A stretch of DNA of 64,000 nucleotides from Monodelphis domestica (lineage: Eukaryota > Chordata > Mammalia > Didelphimorphia > Didelphidae): NCBI RefSeq assembly GCF_027887165.1, contig NC_077228.1:181660525-181724524 (forward strand), in the 5' to 3' direction. The notes under the pieces were generated by a model, which worked only from the letters and a program-made list of their open reading frames with translations, made no database searches and had not been told where the DNA came from. Positions within the stretch are counted from its first letter, which is position 1. Every line of letters begins with the position of its first letter. Positions 1 through 12,331 of the stretch are shown in pieces. A program made the position numbers and the translations under genes.

Positions 1-243
1 TAGAATGCTACCCAGAGGAAATATTTAAAAATCAACTCGTGCAAACGTTTATAATTGCATTGTTTGCAATACAGGGAAAAATAGAAAACAATCTAAATGT
101 TCAGAGTTTGGGCAATGGCTGTCCCAATTACAGAATACAAATATAATGGACTATAATAGCACCACTAACAAATGTGAAGAACATAAAGAAATAAGGAAAG
201 ATTCCTAGGAAATAATGCAAAACAAAAAAGACAGAACTAAGAA

Positions 244-360
244 ATGAACAAACATTTATTAAGTACGTATTCTGTGCCAAGCACTGGAGATACAAACTAA
301 AGTGAAAAATAGTTCTTACTCTCAAGGAGCCTGCCGTCTAATAAGGGAGACAATGTGAGA
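244..360. repeat. L2-like 3' end
   Basis: 'aacatttattaagtacgtat...ccaagcactggagatacaa...caaggagcctgc' is the typical decayed L2/L3 end pattern. Confidence 0.55.
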
Positions 361-368
361 ACAACTAT

Positions 369-627
369 GTTAGTTGTTGTTCTGTGATTTCTTCCATCAT
401 GTCCAATTCTCTGTTACCCATTTGGGGTTTTCTTGGCTGAGATAGTAGAGTGATTTGCCATTTGCTTCTCCAGCTTATTTTACAGATGAGGAAACTGAGG
501 CAAACAGGGTTAAGTGACTTCCCCAGGGTCACACAGTTACTATGTGTCTGAGGCCAGATTTGAACTGAGGATGTTGAGTCTTACTGACTTCACATCTGGC
601 TCTCTATCCACTACACCATTGAGATGC
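369..627 (-). mobile_element. MAR1-like SINE with Bov-B/RTE tail
   Basis: Antisense: RTE-like tail first ('tttggggttttcttggc'), then CORE domain ('aagtgacttccccagggtca'), then tRNA-like head. Confidence 0.85.
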
Positions 628-2002
628 ACAAACAAACTGAATGTAGGATAAATTTGAGATAATCAACAGAGGGAAGGCACTAAGATTAAAGAAGAATGGG
701 AAATAAGGTAGGACCTTATCTGAGACTTAACCAGTCAGTTAAATAATCAACAGGAAGTAGGGAGAACTGTATAAACATAGATTATAACCACAAAGAAGGG
801 TATGAATGCACAGAAAGGAAATACTGGAGGGAATAGAAGGGAGACTATAAAGAGAGAACCACATAAAGGCGACAATGAAGAACTTATTACTGCCTAGATC
901 AAATAAGTAGTTTGTAAACAATAGAACAAAAAAAAAAGAAATTGTTGCTATTGTTTTCTGAAAGTGATGAATGAATGTTGTGTTTCAAATTGATTTATTT
1001 GTTAAGTCCAGTTTTTAATAAAATTTTTAAAAATTATGTGAGCTAAGTCTCACCTGGGAGAATGAATTAGATCATGATTTGGATAAACAGCTTGCAACTG
1101 TTTGCCTAAACTTTGTTCTAAATTTTTGCTTTCTTGCTATTTTATTCCGTAATTATCTAACAAGGTCATACGTCTGATCGTACAATTCAAGAAGGATTTT
1201 GCCCTTTGCAACGTGGTTTAGTGGAAAGTTCTGGATTTGGATCATGAGAGTCTGGATTCAACATTTGACTCAGCTACCTACCACCTTTGCCACCTTGAGC
1301 AAGTCATATTACCTCTCTGGTGTTAGAAATAAAGAGCTCTCTGGGCCATAATTCTGAGCCGAAGATCCAAACTTTAATTAAGGGGTAAATTAAAGCTGGA
1401 GATCTCAACACGCCCAGCCTGTGGCAAAGACCACCTTTAGATGTTCAACGGTGCATTTTATGGGGTTTTGACAGCTAATTAATTAGCCCAAGTCATTAAC
1501 AAGGCAGAAGGTATAGAGGATGTTAAGAAACATGCAATGGTGTTTGGGAACAATGTTTGGAGTATTTGATACAAAGTCCTAAATTGAGTACAAGATTAAG
1601 GTAAGAAAATTTAATTAATCCTCCAGAACTTATCATACAACTTGGGTCAAATAACCTTTCTTGGCCATATTACTTTGGGGAGCCTAGAGTTGGCATAAAT
1701 CTACAGAGGATCAACCAACACTGAGACATGCCAAGGTTGCTTTCATATGATCTCATCAGGCCAGCTGTACATTCACCATTCCCAATGAACCCAGCTCCTT
1801 CAGCACGGGTTTCAGCTTCCCTAAATAACTACACAGACCTAAAATTTTTATTCCTCTAACAGAAGCTCTAATATATTTAGTTGAGATAATATTCTGAAAT
1901 ACCAAACTATATCCTTTCTAATATTAATATTCTATTATTATAATGATCCAATTTATACAGTTTACTAATTTTTCTATCTTTTTTCTAAGAATCATAGTTG
2001 CA

Positions 2003-2310
2003 GGGGGCAGCTGGTTAGCTCAGTGGATTGAGAGCCAGGCCCAGAGATGAGAGGTCCTGGGTTCAAATCCATCCTCAGACACTTCCCAGCTGTGTGACCC
2101 TGGGCAGGTCGCTTAACCCCCATTGCCCAGCCCTTACCACTCTCCTGCCTTGGAACCAATACACAGTATGGATTCTAAGATGGAAGGTAGGGTTTGTTTT
2201 TTGTTTTTTGTTTTTAATGAGCCGGAGAAGGAAATGGCAAACCATCTTAATATCTTTGCCAATAAAACTACAAATGGGATCATGGAGAATAGCACATGAC
2301 TGAAACAACC
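2003..2310 (+). mobile_element. SINE1-like element followed by a MAR1-like tail
   Basis: SINE1 head and body to 'attctaagatggaaggtag' and a T-rich tail (to about 2216), then an RTE-like SINE tail ('gagaaggaaatggcaaacc', 2221-2310). Confidence 0.85.
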
Positions 2311-2454
2311 AAAATGACAATTAGCTACTAAAAATTAAAATGGCAGCAAGACCTTTGGAATACCCTGTACTTACATAATCTATTTCACAAGCATGTTAGT
2401 TGTGCTTCTCTTACCAAGAAACCTCCAGAATGGCAAAGCTAAAAAAAAAAAACT

Positions 2455-2650
2455 ACACTCAAAATCAGAAGATGGGGGTTCAAATCCTGGTTCTGATGCT
2501 TAATATCTGTGTGACCCAGGTAGAGTCACCTAATCCCTTCTACCTAGAGTTATTTCATCTGTAAAATAAGGATGTAGGGCTGGCAGAGATCATCTTGGTT
2601 AACTTCATCATTTCATAGATGAAACCAATAGAGATTAAGCTACTGAACTA
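2455..2650 (+). repeat. MIR-like SINE
   Basis: Decayed CORE sequence ('ggttcaaatcctggttctga...tgtgaccc') followed by the 'atctgtaaaataaggat' segment. Confidence 0.6.
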
Positions 2651-2910
2651 GGATTGACGAGCATATGAGAGGCAGTCAAGCCTGGACCCAGATCTGGCTC
2701 CATTTCAATGTTCTTTCTAACACACAACACTGCCTCATAATATTCCAAAGTTGCTTGAAGCTATTAAGGCTTAAAATAGCACTAGGCCTTTTAGCATAGC
2801 CTATATTTATGAAATTTACCTCACAGGCTTGTGAGGAAAGTACTTTTAAAATCTCAAGTAATAGCATTTAAGTAAAAACATAGTATTATCAAAAAGAAAA
2901 ATAAAATATT

Positions 2911-3180
2911 GGGCAGCTAGGTGGCTCAGTGGATGAGTGTTGGTCCTGGAGGCAGGAAGATTCATCTTCTTGAATTCAAAGCTGGTCTCAGTCTTTAACT
3001 AGCTGGGTGACCTTGAGCAAGTCATTTACACCCGTTTCCGTTTGTCTCCATTTCCTCATTTATAAAATGAGTTAGAGAAGGAAATAGCAAACTACTACTG
3101 TATCTTTGCCAAGAAAACCCCAAATGGGGTTACAAAAAGTAAACTACAACTGAAATAACTGAGCAACAATAACAACAACT
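2911..3180 (+). mobile_element. MAR1-like SINE
   Basis: Complete: head 'gggcagctaggtggctcagt', CORE, RTE-like tail and simple (AAC)n end. Confidence 0.88.
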
Positions 3181-3424
3181 ATATTATTATTCTCCAGAGC
3201 AGCACCACCTGGTCTTTCAATAATTCCTATAATTCCTTCCTTCTCCTATAAAACAGAAGTTTATCCTCACCTTGTCCAGTCTGGACAAGAAACTCCCTTG
3301 ACTCCTCTCTCTGTCCTTTTTAGCATCACTTCCCATAGTGCCATTGTGCTAGCATTCATATAACACTTTAAAGCTTGCAGAGTAATTTATTTACATTATC
3401 TCTTTTTATCTTCAAAACAACACT

Positions 3425-3672
3425 CTAAAAATGCAAATTAAAACAACTGTGAGGTATCACTTCACACCTATAAGATCAGCTGATAAGACAGTAAAGGAAA
3501 GTGATAAATGTTGGCAGGGATGTGGCAAAATTGAGACACTAATGCATTGGTAGAGTTGTGAGTTGATCCAACTGTTCTGGAGAGCAATTTGGAATTATGT
3601 TCAAAGGACTATAAAACAATGCATACCTTTTGATCCTGTAAAACTACTAGGTCTGTATCCCAAAGAGAGGAG
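3425..3672 (+). mobile_element. Old L1 3' fragment
   Basis: Diverged copy of the ORF2 end ('aactgtgaggtatcacttca' to 'ggtctgtatcccaaagag'). It is followed at once by a GGA run and the AT-rich tandem repeat. Confidence 0.8.
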
Positions 3673-3697
3673 GAGGAGGAGGAAAACTTGTATGGGA

Positions 3698-3915
3698 ATG
3701 TTTTATTACATGTAATTGGTAAAAAGATAATTAAAATAAAATAAATTTGTTGTTACATATAATTGGTAAAATTAGGGTGAAATAAATATATTTGTTATTA
3801 CATGTAATTAGTAAAAACAATATTAAAATAAATAAAATTTGTTATTATGCATAATTGCTAAAAATAAAAATATTCAAATAAAACACATTTATTATATGTA
3901 TTTGGTAAAAAAAAA
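3698..3915. repeat. AT-rich minisatellite, about 47 bp unit, 4-5 copies
   Basis: The block 'ttacatgtaattggtaaaa' followed by A/T-rich DNA and 'aatttgt' recurs with starts near 3706, 3753, 3798, 3845 and 3892. Copies have diverged by substitutions. About 90% A+T. It abuts an old L1 fragment. Confidence 0.75.
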
Positions 3916-4721
3916 AAGGTAAAAACACTCTGAGATGAAATTACTACAGTTATCATTAAACCCATTTTACAAATAAAGAAACTGAGTTCTGAAGTAAAGT
4001 GATTTGCCCTTGGTCCCAAAGCTAATAAATAAAAAGCAAGGATCTTTGCTTAGATCTCTTCTGATGTCAGGTCCAACACTATTTCTACCATGTCCAGCTG
4101 TCTCTCATCTCTCCTTGCCCATTTAAATTCTGGCTTCATTTTTGTACTCATGTGAATGAATGTACCTTGTCAAACATTTGGTTGAGTCCCTGTGAATGTC
4201 TGAAGCTGCAAGGAGGCTTGGTCCAGCTTAATACCTCATATGAGTAAGCAGCTTATCAATTCTTTCCAAAGGCAATAATAGAGGGCTCCCTCAAAGAGGT
4301 GACTGGTCAGAAGTCTGGGGTAGGTTGAGGCAGCACAAGATGATGGGAAGACAGTCAGACTAGGGGGGTAGGAGATCACATTTGAATCTTGGTTCCGAAT
4401 TTAATAGCTCTTTGTCTGTGAGCATGCCACAGTTTTTATGAGTTTCATTTTTACCTGAAAACTGGGGATGTCAAGGCAGCAGCATGGCAGGTGGCCTCCA
4501 ACAAAGAGATTCTAGGCTTAAGACCCATTTCTTACACCTACTGACCCTGGACAAGTCATTCAATGTCCCAGGGACCCAGGCAACTAACACCCTAAGGCTC
4601 TGAGCTACAAAGATATTTTGCCTTGGCAGAAGTGGGGTTCCTTATTGGATGTTGCCTACACTAATGAATCACAGATCTAGTCACACTCATTCCCTTCTAC
4701 TCTTCCCTTCCCTATCCAGAA

Positions 4722-4968
4722 AATAGTTGTTGTTCTGTCTTATTCAATTCTTCATGACCCTATTTGGGGTTTTCTTGACAAAGATATTGGAATGGTTTGC
4801 CATTTCCTTCTCCAGGTCATTTTATAGATGAAGAAACTTAAGCAAATGAGGTTAAGTGCCTTGCTCAGGATCACACTGCTAAATGTCTCAGGCTGGATTT
4901 GAACTCAGGGAGAGGAGTCTTCCTGACTCCAGAATCAGCACTCACCCACTGAGCCACCTAAATGCCCT
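4722..4968 (-). mobile_element. MAR1-like SINE
   Basis: Antisense, complete with RTE-like tail and head ('ccactgagccacctaaatgccc'). Confidence 0.88.
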
Positions 4969-6100
4969 AGATCATAATATCCAGATAATAACACTTGTGA
5001 AAATTACCTCAGAGGGTGGTAATGAGAAAAGGGCTTTGTAAGCCTTGAAGCATCACCAAAATATGAATTGCTATTTTCTTGCCTGTTCCTTATCTTGCTT
5101 TTTCTATAATTCCATCTCACCTTTCTCCCCCTTGTGGAGATGAGAAGCTATTTTTCCATTGCTAGGTTCATCATCACTTCAAGAGATTCCAAATTCAAAC
5201 GCAAGGGGAAAGGGAATCCCAGACTCTCACATTCTCTACATCCCAGCACCACCACCTCCTTGCTGCTCCAATCCCAGTTTTCTCTCCTTGTCAGTCAAGA
5301 GGTAGGGGGAGATCCCCAAATGCAACATAAAGGGGATAAATTTCCAACCATGATACTGGAATGAACAAGCTGTCTTGGCAGAGCCACAACCAACTATTTG
5401 TATATACTAGGGCACATTTTCAAGTTGCGCTTCTTTCCTGGTTCATTCCTAAGAAGCTTTGAGCCTTTGTAGTAAAGGCACATGTGGCTTAATTCATCAT
5501 TTATCCATTCTCCATTTAGCCTCCATATCTCTTCACTCCTTTTTGCCATTTCTAGGTCCTCAAGATTCAGGCCTTCATTACCTCTTTCCTTTACACTAAA
5601 TTAGCCTCTTAAATTGGTCTCCCTGTTTTTAGTGTCCCTCCTCTTCAATCTGAACTCCACAGAGATGTCAAAAGACTCCTCATAGAACAAAACATTCCTC
5701 CTAAGGTCTGCAGGACTTACCATGACTCCCTATTACCCTCCACAATATAATTCCAACCTACCTTTCTGATCTTATTTCACCTTTCTACCTTTGAAGAATT
5801 CTAAGTTTCAGGTGTCCTGTTAACTATGTCCTGTTCTACAAATACCATCTTCCACTATCTGTCCCCACTTGTTTACACAAGTAATTTCACGTCTGAAACA
5901 TTCTCCTTCTTCACCTCAGCTTCTCAGAATCCTTATGTCCCTTCAAGAGTAGCCCTAGGTGCCAGCTCCTCTGTGAAGCCTTCCCTCATCCCCTCAGTGA
6001 TTTGTTTTCTATTCTATTATCTATTATCTTTATGATCTATAATAGATAATAGAATATGATTCTATTATCAAATAATAAAATGTAAACTTACTATAAGACA

Positions 6101-6362
6101 GGGCAGCTAGATGGCACAATGGATAGAGCAACCAGCCTTAGAAGCAAGGAAGGTTCATTTTCCTGAGTACAAATCTAATCTCAGACACTTAATAGCTGGG
6201 TGACCCTGGGCAAATCACTTAACCCTGTTTGCCTCTGTTTTCTCTTCTGTCAAATGAGCTAGAGAAGGAAATGGCAAACTACTCCAATATCTTTGCCAAG
6301 AAAATCCCAAATAGGGTCATGAAGAGTCAGGCACAATTGAAAAAGGACTGAATAACAACAAG
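6101..6362 (+). mobile_element. MAR1-like SINE
   Basis: Complete; ends 'ctgaataacaacaag'. Confidence 0.88.
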
Positions 6363-7310
6363 AGCTGCTTAATTTTGTCTAAAATGCTTATTATATAGAA
6401 ATATATATTGTATATATACATATTCCTTGTACATTAGAAAACTTTATAAATGTTTGTTCAGTTGAATCACAAAACAAATTCCTAGGTAGCTTGAAAAGCA
6501 AAACTTCATTAAATATATATTTTTAAAGACTTTTCTTTAAAAGTCTCATCATTATACTCCTATACCCTACTCCCATGGTGTACTGAAGGCAACATTCTAA
6601 CTTGCCTACTCCTAGTCCCAGCCCTGCTGACATTCTATGATTCTACCTCATAATTTCTCATCCTTTCTGGATGCCAGAGGAAAATTTCCCCCGACAGTCC
6701 CAGAATCGAGAATTTGTGGCTCCATGAGGACCTGACTTCAATCCTCTGGATCTTGGAAAGGGAATTCAGGACTTCTACCCAGATCAGACTATCACTCTAC
6801 TTACTACTCCCCAGAATCCATTAATTATGATTCCTTCTCTCACTCAACTTCAAGTTTCCCATAATCACCCCATTAGTGTCACTCCAAAGAATGGAGAGCC
6901 CAGAAAGATCATAAGAAAGGTAAAGAAAAAGAAGAAACCAAGAGGCAAGGTTGAGAAGAAGCAATCTTTGTATGTGCTCTTTCAATCACTGATTCATCCA
7001 ACCATTTATCTATTCATTCAGAAAGCATTTATTATATTCCTATGAATATAAAGAGATGAAAGATACAAAATTTAGATAGGATATATCCCTGCCTTCATTG
7101 AGCTTACAGTCTAGTAAAAGGATAATACAAACACAGATATCTATCTATGATACATGATATTACATGATCAGTTTGTGTAAGGGGTGCAAAACACAGTGCC
7201 ATAGCCAATGGGGGAAATGGTTGCTGACTAGAGTGATTAAGAAAAACTTCATGAAAGAGATGGTATTTGAACTGTTAATAAAGGGTTGATAAGAATTTTG
7301 GCAGGCAAGA

Positions 7311-7403
<93 letters not shown>
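7311..7403. repeat. (GA)n microsatellite
   Basis: More than 40 nearly perfect GA units. It creates poly-(Ser-Leu) open frames on the minus strand that are not genes. Very likely length-polymorphic. Confidence 0.97.
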
Positions 7404-7406
<3 letters not shown>

Positions 7407-7694
7407 AAAGACCTTCCAAGCATAAGAGGCAGCCTAAACAAAAGTAGGAGGTATGAGAACTTAATTCTTGTTTAGAGGGCAGAGAGTTGTCTAATTTGGC
7501 TGACATATAGAATTTATGGAGAAGAAAAATATGAAATAAGACTGGAAAAATAAGGTGAAGCCAGATTAATAGGGATTTGGAGCCAAGCAAAGGAATATAA
7601 ATATCAGTGGGCAAGGATTAGGAACCACTAAAGAATTTTGAGCAGAAGAATGACATAGGATCAAAGAGAGAAGAGATCTCAAAAGCCAACAAGT

Positions 7695-7850
7695 CTTCCC
7701 TCCTCCCATTTTACAGCTGAGGAAATACAGACAGAAAAAGGTTAAATCTTGTCCAGAGTCACAGAGCCAATAAATATCTGAGAGAGGATTTGAACTCCTC
7801 TTCCTGACTCCAAACCCAGTTGGTTCCCTATCCACTAGGCTTCCTCATTT
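7695..7850 (-). repeat. MIR-like SINE
   Basis: Antisense CORE: 'cccattttacagctgaggaa' to 'ctatccactaggcttcc'. Confidence 0.6.
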
Positions 7851-8808
7851 CCTCACATAGTCACTTAGGGAAAAAGAAGAAATGGTCTGAACTTCTCCCA
7901 TCAAAACTCTTGTGTTGGGCAGAGTAGAATAGGGAGGGTAGTCATGAATGTTCATGAAATATTTGTAAAAGAGTTCCTCTTCTCTTTCAAAAGCATACCT
8001 TGTCACCAAGCTTCTCTTCCCCCTTCCCCTGCCTGGTCCTTCTCCCCCTGCATTACTCATGTTGGCTACTAGGTGGCACTGCCAATCTGTAAGGATTGAA
8101 CATCTGCCCATCCTGTGGTATATAACTGGCCCTGTGGAACTTTGTTGATATGTTCATTTCTGTCTGTCCTGCCCACTTTCCCACTCACCTCCTGTACCTA
8201 GTTTATTTCTCTCCTGCCCACTTTACTGACCTTTCAGATCTTTCTCTCTTAACTCAATATCCAGTCTCTTCCTCAATGCAATCCACCCCATAAATCATTG
8301 GCAGATTGCATTACTTAACTGCCTATAAATCACTTCCCTGCTCAAGAACAGACAAATCTTTATGGAAAAAAATCTAAAAAAATAAGATAAAATTATGGAA
8401 ATAAGTTTTGAGTGATAATATATGTATGATGCAATGGAATTGCTTGTCAACTCCTGGAGGGGGGAAGGAAGAGGGGAGGAAGAAAACAAGAATCATGTGA
8501 AATTAAATTATATTATTAATATATGGGAACATTTTATAACCAAAAAGCATTATATATGTGTGTATGAGTTATTATTGTTATTATTAGGGTAGGGGTTCAA
8601 TGATTACTTCATTTAGATATTATTAAGTTGGTTCTTGTCCATCATATTCAAAGAGGATCGAAATGGCCCAGAGTAGATAGAGTAATTTCCACTCAGAGAT
8701 ATTCCTAGATTCCCAGTCATGATCTCTGGGTATTCTAACCTCCAGTTAGTGAAGCAGAATCACTTTCTCTCACTGGGCCAGTTGCACAAATGCCTTGGAG
8801 ACAATTGA

Positions 8809-9487
8809 TGTATAAAATCAGTATCTCTTTCATTGTAAGAGGGAATATAAACTGAGGATCAGAACAAGGGGTCCCTAACTCTAAGAGATCTAGCTATTCA
8901 CCCCACAACCCTCTAAGTCCCTCACAAGAAGGAGTCTTTGAGTCTTCTGGCAAACTTACCAGCAGCTCCCTATTTCTATCTAGGTGTTCCCCAAAAGCTG
9001 ACTAAGCAACCTATCTATGACCCTGAGTAGTTAGTTTGATTTAGTTCAGAAACTCTCCAAAACCCTTTATGGTTGCTCTCCAAAGGCTAAGTCCACCCCA
9101 GGGGGGTTTGACCCCTGAGGTAAAAAAAAAAAAAACAGGATTTTTAGATAAAAACCTTCTGGAAAGCACAGCAGGTATGGTCAGATCCTTTTCTAGATGT
9201 TCCCCAGTTGAACAGAGTACCTCCAAAGATGATGTAGGGGTTTCTCCTTCTCCACAGTCAGGTTGAGGTAGCTAAGCTCTAACAAGCCGCCTTTCCTCCA
9301 CCCTTCCAGACAGGAAGAACCAAGCCTCCTACAGGAAGTCACTCACTCTAGCAGTTGTCCCTTCCAAACTGTTCCTCCTCTGCCTTCTGCCTGCTAAAAT
9401 CCTTTCCTTGGAGTTTCTAGCCTATAATTAAAGACAGCCTTCCACTTTTCTTAAACCTTATCCTATCTCTATCCTTTTCCCATTACA
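8809..9487 (+). mobile_element. Possible solo LTR splitting an unclassified repeat
   Basis: 679 bp beginning TGTATAAAAT and ending CCCATTACA, with ATTAAA about 55 bp before the end. It separates two parts of a dispersed repeat whose second copy, at 60940-61440, has no such insert. However, no 4-6 bp target duplication is visible, and about 100 bp of the host repeat is missing at the join. Boundaries and identity are therefore tentative. Confidence 0.4.
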
Positions 9488-9850
9488 AAGTCCAGTGAAA
9501 AGACAAAAGTCAGAATGATTGATGGTGACTCTGAATGCAGAGAATGGTCTTGGCTTCTTCTATGTCTAACCACGCTGTAGGCACTCCACAGTGACTGCTT
9601 CTGCCCTGCCTTTATGGCCATTGGAACAAATTCTTCTCATCCATCCCTTCCACTGGAAGAAGTCTTCATTTGCTTGGGGTTTACACCCTCTTTGTTTGCT
9701 GATAAACTTGAGATCTGTCACTCTCAACCTGGCTTAGCCCCACCTACCCAGCTGGTTTCTCAGGGTGTGCCTTCACGTATACTTCAGCTTCTTGGAGCTG
9801 GATGGCAGATGGACCTTAAGGATGAGCAGCCCTTAAAATGGCTCTGCAAG
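9488..9850 (+). repeat. Unclassified dispersed repeat, copy 1
   Basis: Aligns by eye with 61067-61440: shared blocks 'aagtccagtga', 'agacaaaagtca', 'tcttctatgtct', 'cactccaca', 'atggccat' and 'agctggatg'. A head portion may lie at 8630-8808. I cannot name the family. Confidence 0.65.
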
Positions 9851-10454
9851 TAGACAGGAACAGCAATATCATGGAATGATGAACTGGGATAGACTTGGCT
9901 ACTCTCAGCAATGCAGTGATCTGTGACAATTCTGAGGGACTTGGGCCGAAAAATGCTTTCCACCTCCAGAAAAAGAACTGTTAGAGTAGAAACGCAGATG
10001 AAAGCATATGATTTATCACTTGCTTATTTGGGTATATGATTTGGGGTTTTGGTTTCATAAGATTATTCACTTATAAAAATGAATAATATGGAAATATGTC
10101 TTGCATGATAATATATGTATCACCCAGATTGAATTCGAGGTAAATTCAACTGGGCAAAGGAAAGACCTCACCAAGGTGTTCAGGAAAATCGGAAGATGGA
10201 AGTTTACTTTCAACTGGGGAGGAGTGGGAAGAGGAGAGGAAAGAGTCAAGAAAGATTTTGTGGAGGATGGAGAACAGGGCCTTAAAGAAAGGAGATTTCA
10301 AGGGGTAGAGATAAAGAAGGAGTATCTTCTGAACATGAGGCATGACATACATAAAGACATAAAGGCAGGAGAGGAAAGGATATGATTATGAAAAGCTATA
10401 GTCAAATTTTTTCTAATATAGAGAGCTAGAAAAGGAGTCATATAAAGTAAGGGT

Positions 10455-10595
10455 AAGGGAACAGCTAGCTGGTGCATTAAATGGATACCCAGGCTTGGAA
10501 TCAGAAAGATTCATCTTCCCAAGTTCAAATCTGGCCTCAGACACTTAAAAGCTATGTGGCCCTGGGCAAGTCACTTAAACCTATTTGCCTAAAAA
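10455..10595 (+). mobile_element. SINE (CORE head and body)
   Basis: 'acagctagctggtgcattaa' to 'cacttaaacctatttgcc', then A-rich tail. Confidence 0.8.
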
Positions 10596-11185
10596 AAATA
10601 ATGAATTAAAATTTAAAAATAAAAATAAATTAAATAAGGATAGGAAAATATAGTAGATAAAGCATTGCAGCTATTTGGAGATGGGTTCAAATCATACCAT
10701 AGGAACTTAAAACTTGTCTGACTTTAGAAAAGTCATTTAACCTCTCAATGAGTCAGTTTATCAGTAAAATGAGAGTGTTATGGATAATATGGAAATGTCA
10801 TATCTGACTTCACATGTATAAGGTATACCATCTTCTCAATGGGTTAGAGAGGAATTGAGAGAATTTGGAACTCAAAATAAAAAATACTTTTAAAAAAAGC
10901 TGGGGGACTTCCAGGTAAGCATGGTGGCAGTCTAAATGTGGGTCACTTCCTCTCCCCAGCACACACCGACAAGGACTACCACAAAAGACCTTAAGAATCA
11001 TTTTGAGAGGAACGGAGGAGATGTACAGTAGGGTGTAACATTGAAGGTGCATGGGATTGGGGCTTTTCCAGTCTACAAGATGGTGAAAGGACTTCCACCC
11101 AATGCGAGCCAATCCACCCTCCCCCACCCCCCACCCACAGAGCCAGAGCATGCCAAGATGAGCAAGCAAGGGGCACCTCTGGAGT

Positions 11186-11470
11186 GAGCAAGGGGCACCT
11201 CTGGGTCCTTGAGAACTGACTAAGAATGCAGGGGACCCACCCCTGAAAGCAGCTAGGTGGGAAACCCCAGTGCACGAGAGAGCGCAGACCTTAGGTGCCC
11301 AGAGCCAGCATGCCCATCAGAACCAGGGAGTGAGCGAGGAGTACTTCTAGAATGAGCAAGGGGCACTTCTAGGTCCTTGGGAGCTAACTAGGACAGCTGG
11401 AGAACCACCCCTAAAAGCAGCTGGACCAGAAACCCAGGCGAGCAAGAGAACGCAGACCTTGAGCGCCCTT
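11186..11470 (+). repeat. Tandem monomers in the L1 5' UTR (period about 168 bp)
   Basis: The block beginning 'gagcaaggggcacctctgg' at 11186 recurs as 'gagcaaggggcacttctagg' at 11354. Matching sequence follows through '(c)cacccctgaaagcagctgg' and '...cgcagacctt'. The second copy is partial. Tandem promoter monomers are known in rodent L1 5' UTRs; these resemble that layout. The block lies directly upstream of ORF1. Confidence 0.7.
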
Positions 11471-11997
11471 GGGAATGTAGCACTGAGAAGAGCTGCAAAG
11501 AACTGCAGAGATTCCAGAGCTTGCCTCATGCAAAATCCTTGCTCCTTAACTCCATACACAGAGAACCTGCCCAGATGATTCATATTTCTGACTAAAAAGG
11601 GAAGGGAAAACATCCAGGAAAATGGCTAATTGTGCACAGAGCCTCAAAATCCTTCCAAAAACAAAAAACAAAAAGAAGACTGTGACCCTCGATAATTTTT
11701 ACGAAGGAAAAACCCAGGCTACAGAGGAAATACTGGACGAAACTCAAACAAAGGCAAAACCTAAAAAAACAGAAATTGTCCACAAGCCCGGGAAGAATTT
11801 CAATTGGAGCTTATCAAAAAGATGGAAGCCTTCTGGTTACAGAAGTGGGAAATGGTTTTAAAAAATGAAGAAATCATAGCTGAATACCAAAAGGTGAAAA
11901 CAGAAAACCAAAAATTATAACAGAAAACCAGGCCTTAAAGATCAGAATTGAGCAACTGAAAATCAATGATCTTGCAAAACAGCAAGAATTAATAAAG

Positions 11998-12331
11998 TGT
12001 AAAGATTAAAATTTAGGGGAGACTGAGGCAGGTAGAAATTAGTTTCGCTCTGCAAGGAGTATTATATTTTTTTAGAGGTTTATTAAGGATTAAAAGGAAA
12101 TACAGGATAAGAAACACGTGCCTAGGCCAGAGGCCTAGACAAGACCTCACCTACATTATGGAAAGAGCCACATCTGCTCCAAAACAGAAGTCCAAAAGAG
12201 CCCCCAAAAACCTTTGCCACCAGGTTAAATACTTTCTCAATCTCCGCCCAGGTGAGATTACAGAGCATTCTGGGAAAGTGGAGCAAGGAATTGTGGGGAT
12301 TGTAGTCCTGTATTCGAGTCTATTTTTTACA
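11998..12331 (-). repeat. Left LTR (3' LTR of the minus-strand element)
   Basis: 334 bp bounded by TGTAAAG...TTTTACA. It differs from the right LTR at 8 positions by eye (about 2.4%) with no indels, so the insertion is fairly recent compared with the decayed L1 around it. Confidence 0.9.

Noticed and set aside
2003..2100. tRNA-gene-like sequences at SINE heads (here and at all other SINEs)
   Set aside because: They are tRNA-derived SINE heads joined to CORE and tail modules, not free tRNA genes.
7160..7614. ORFs encoding long Ser-Leu repeats
   Set aside because: They are the translation of the GA microsatellite.
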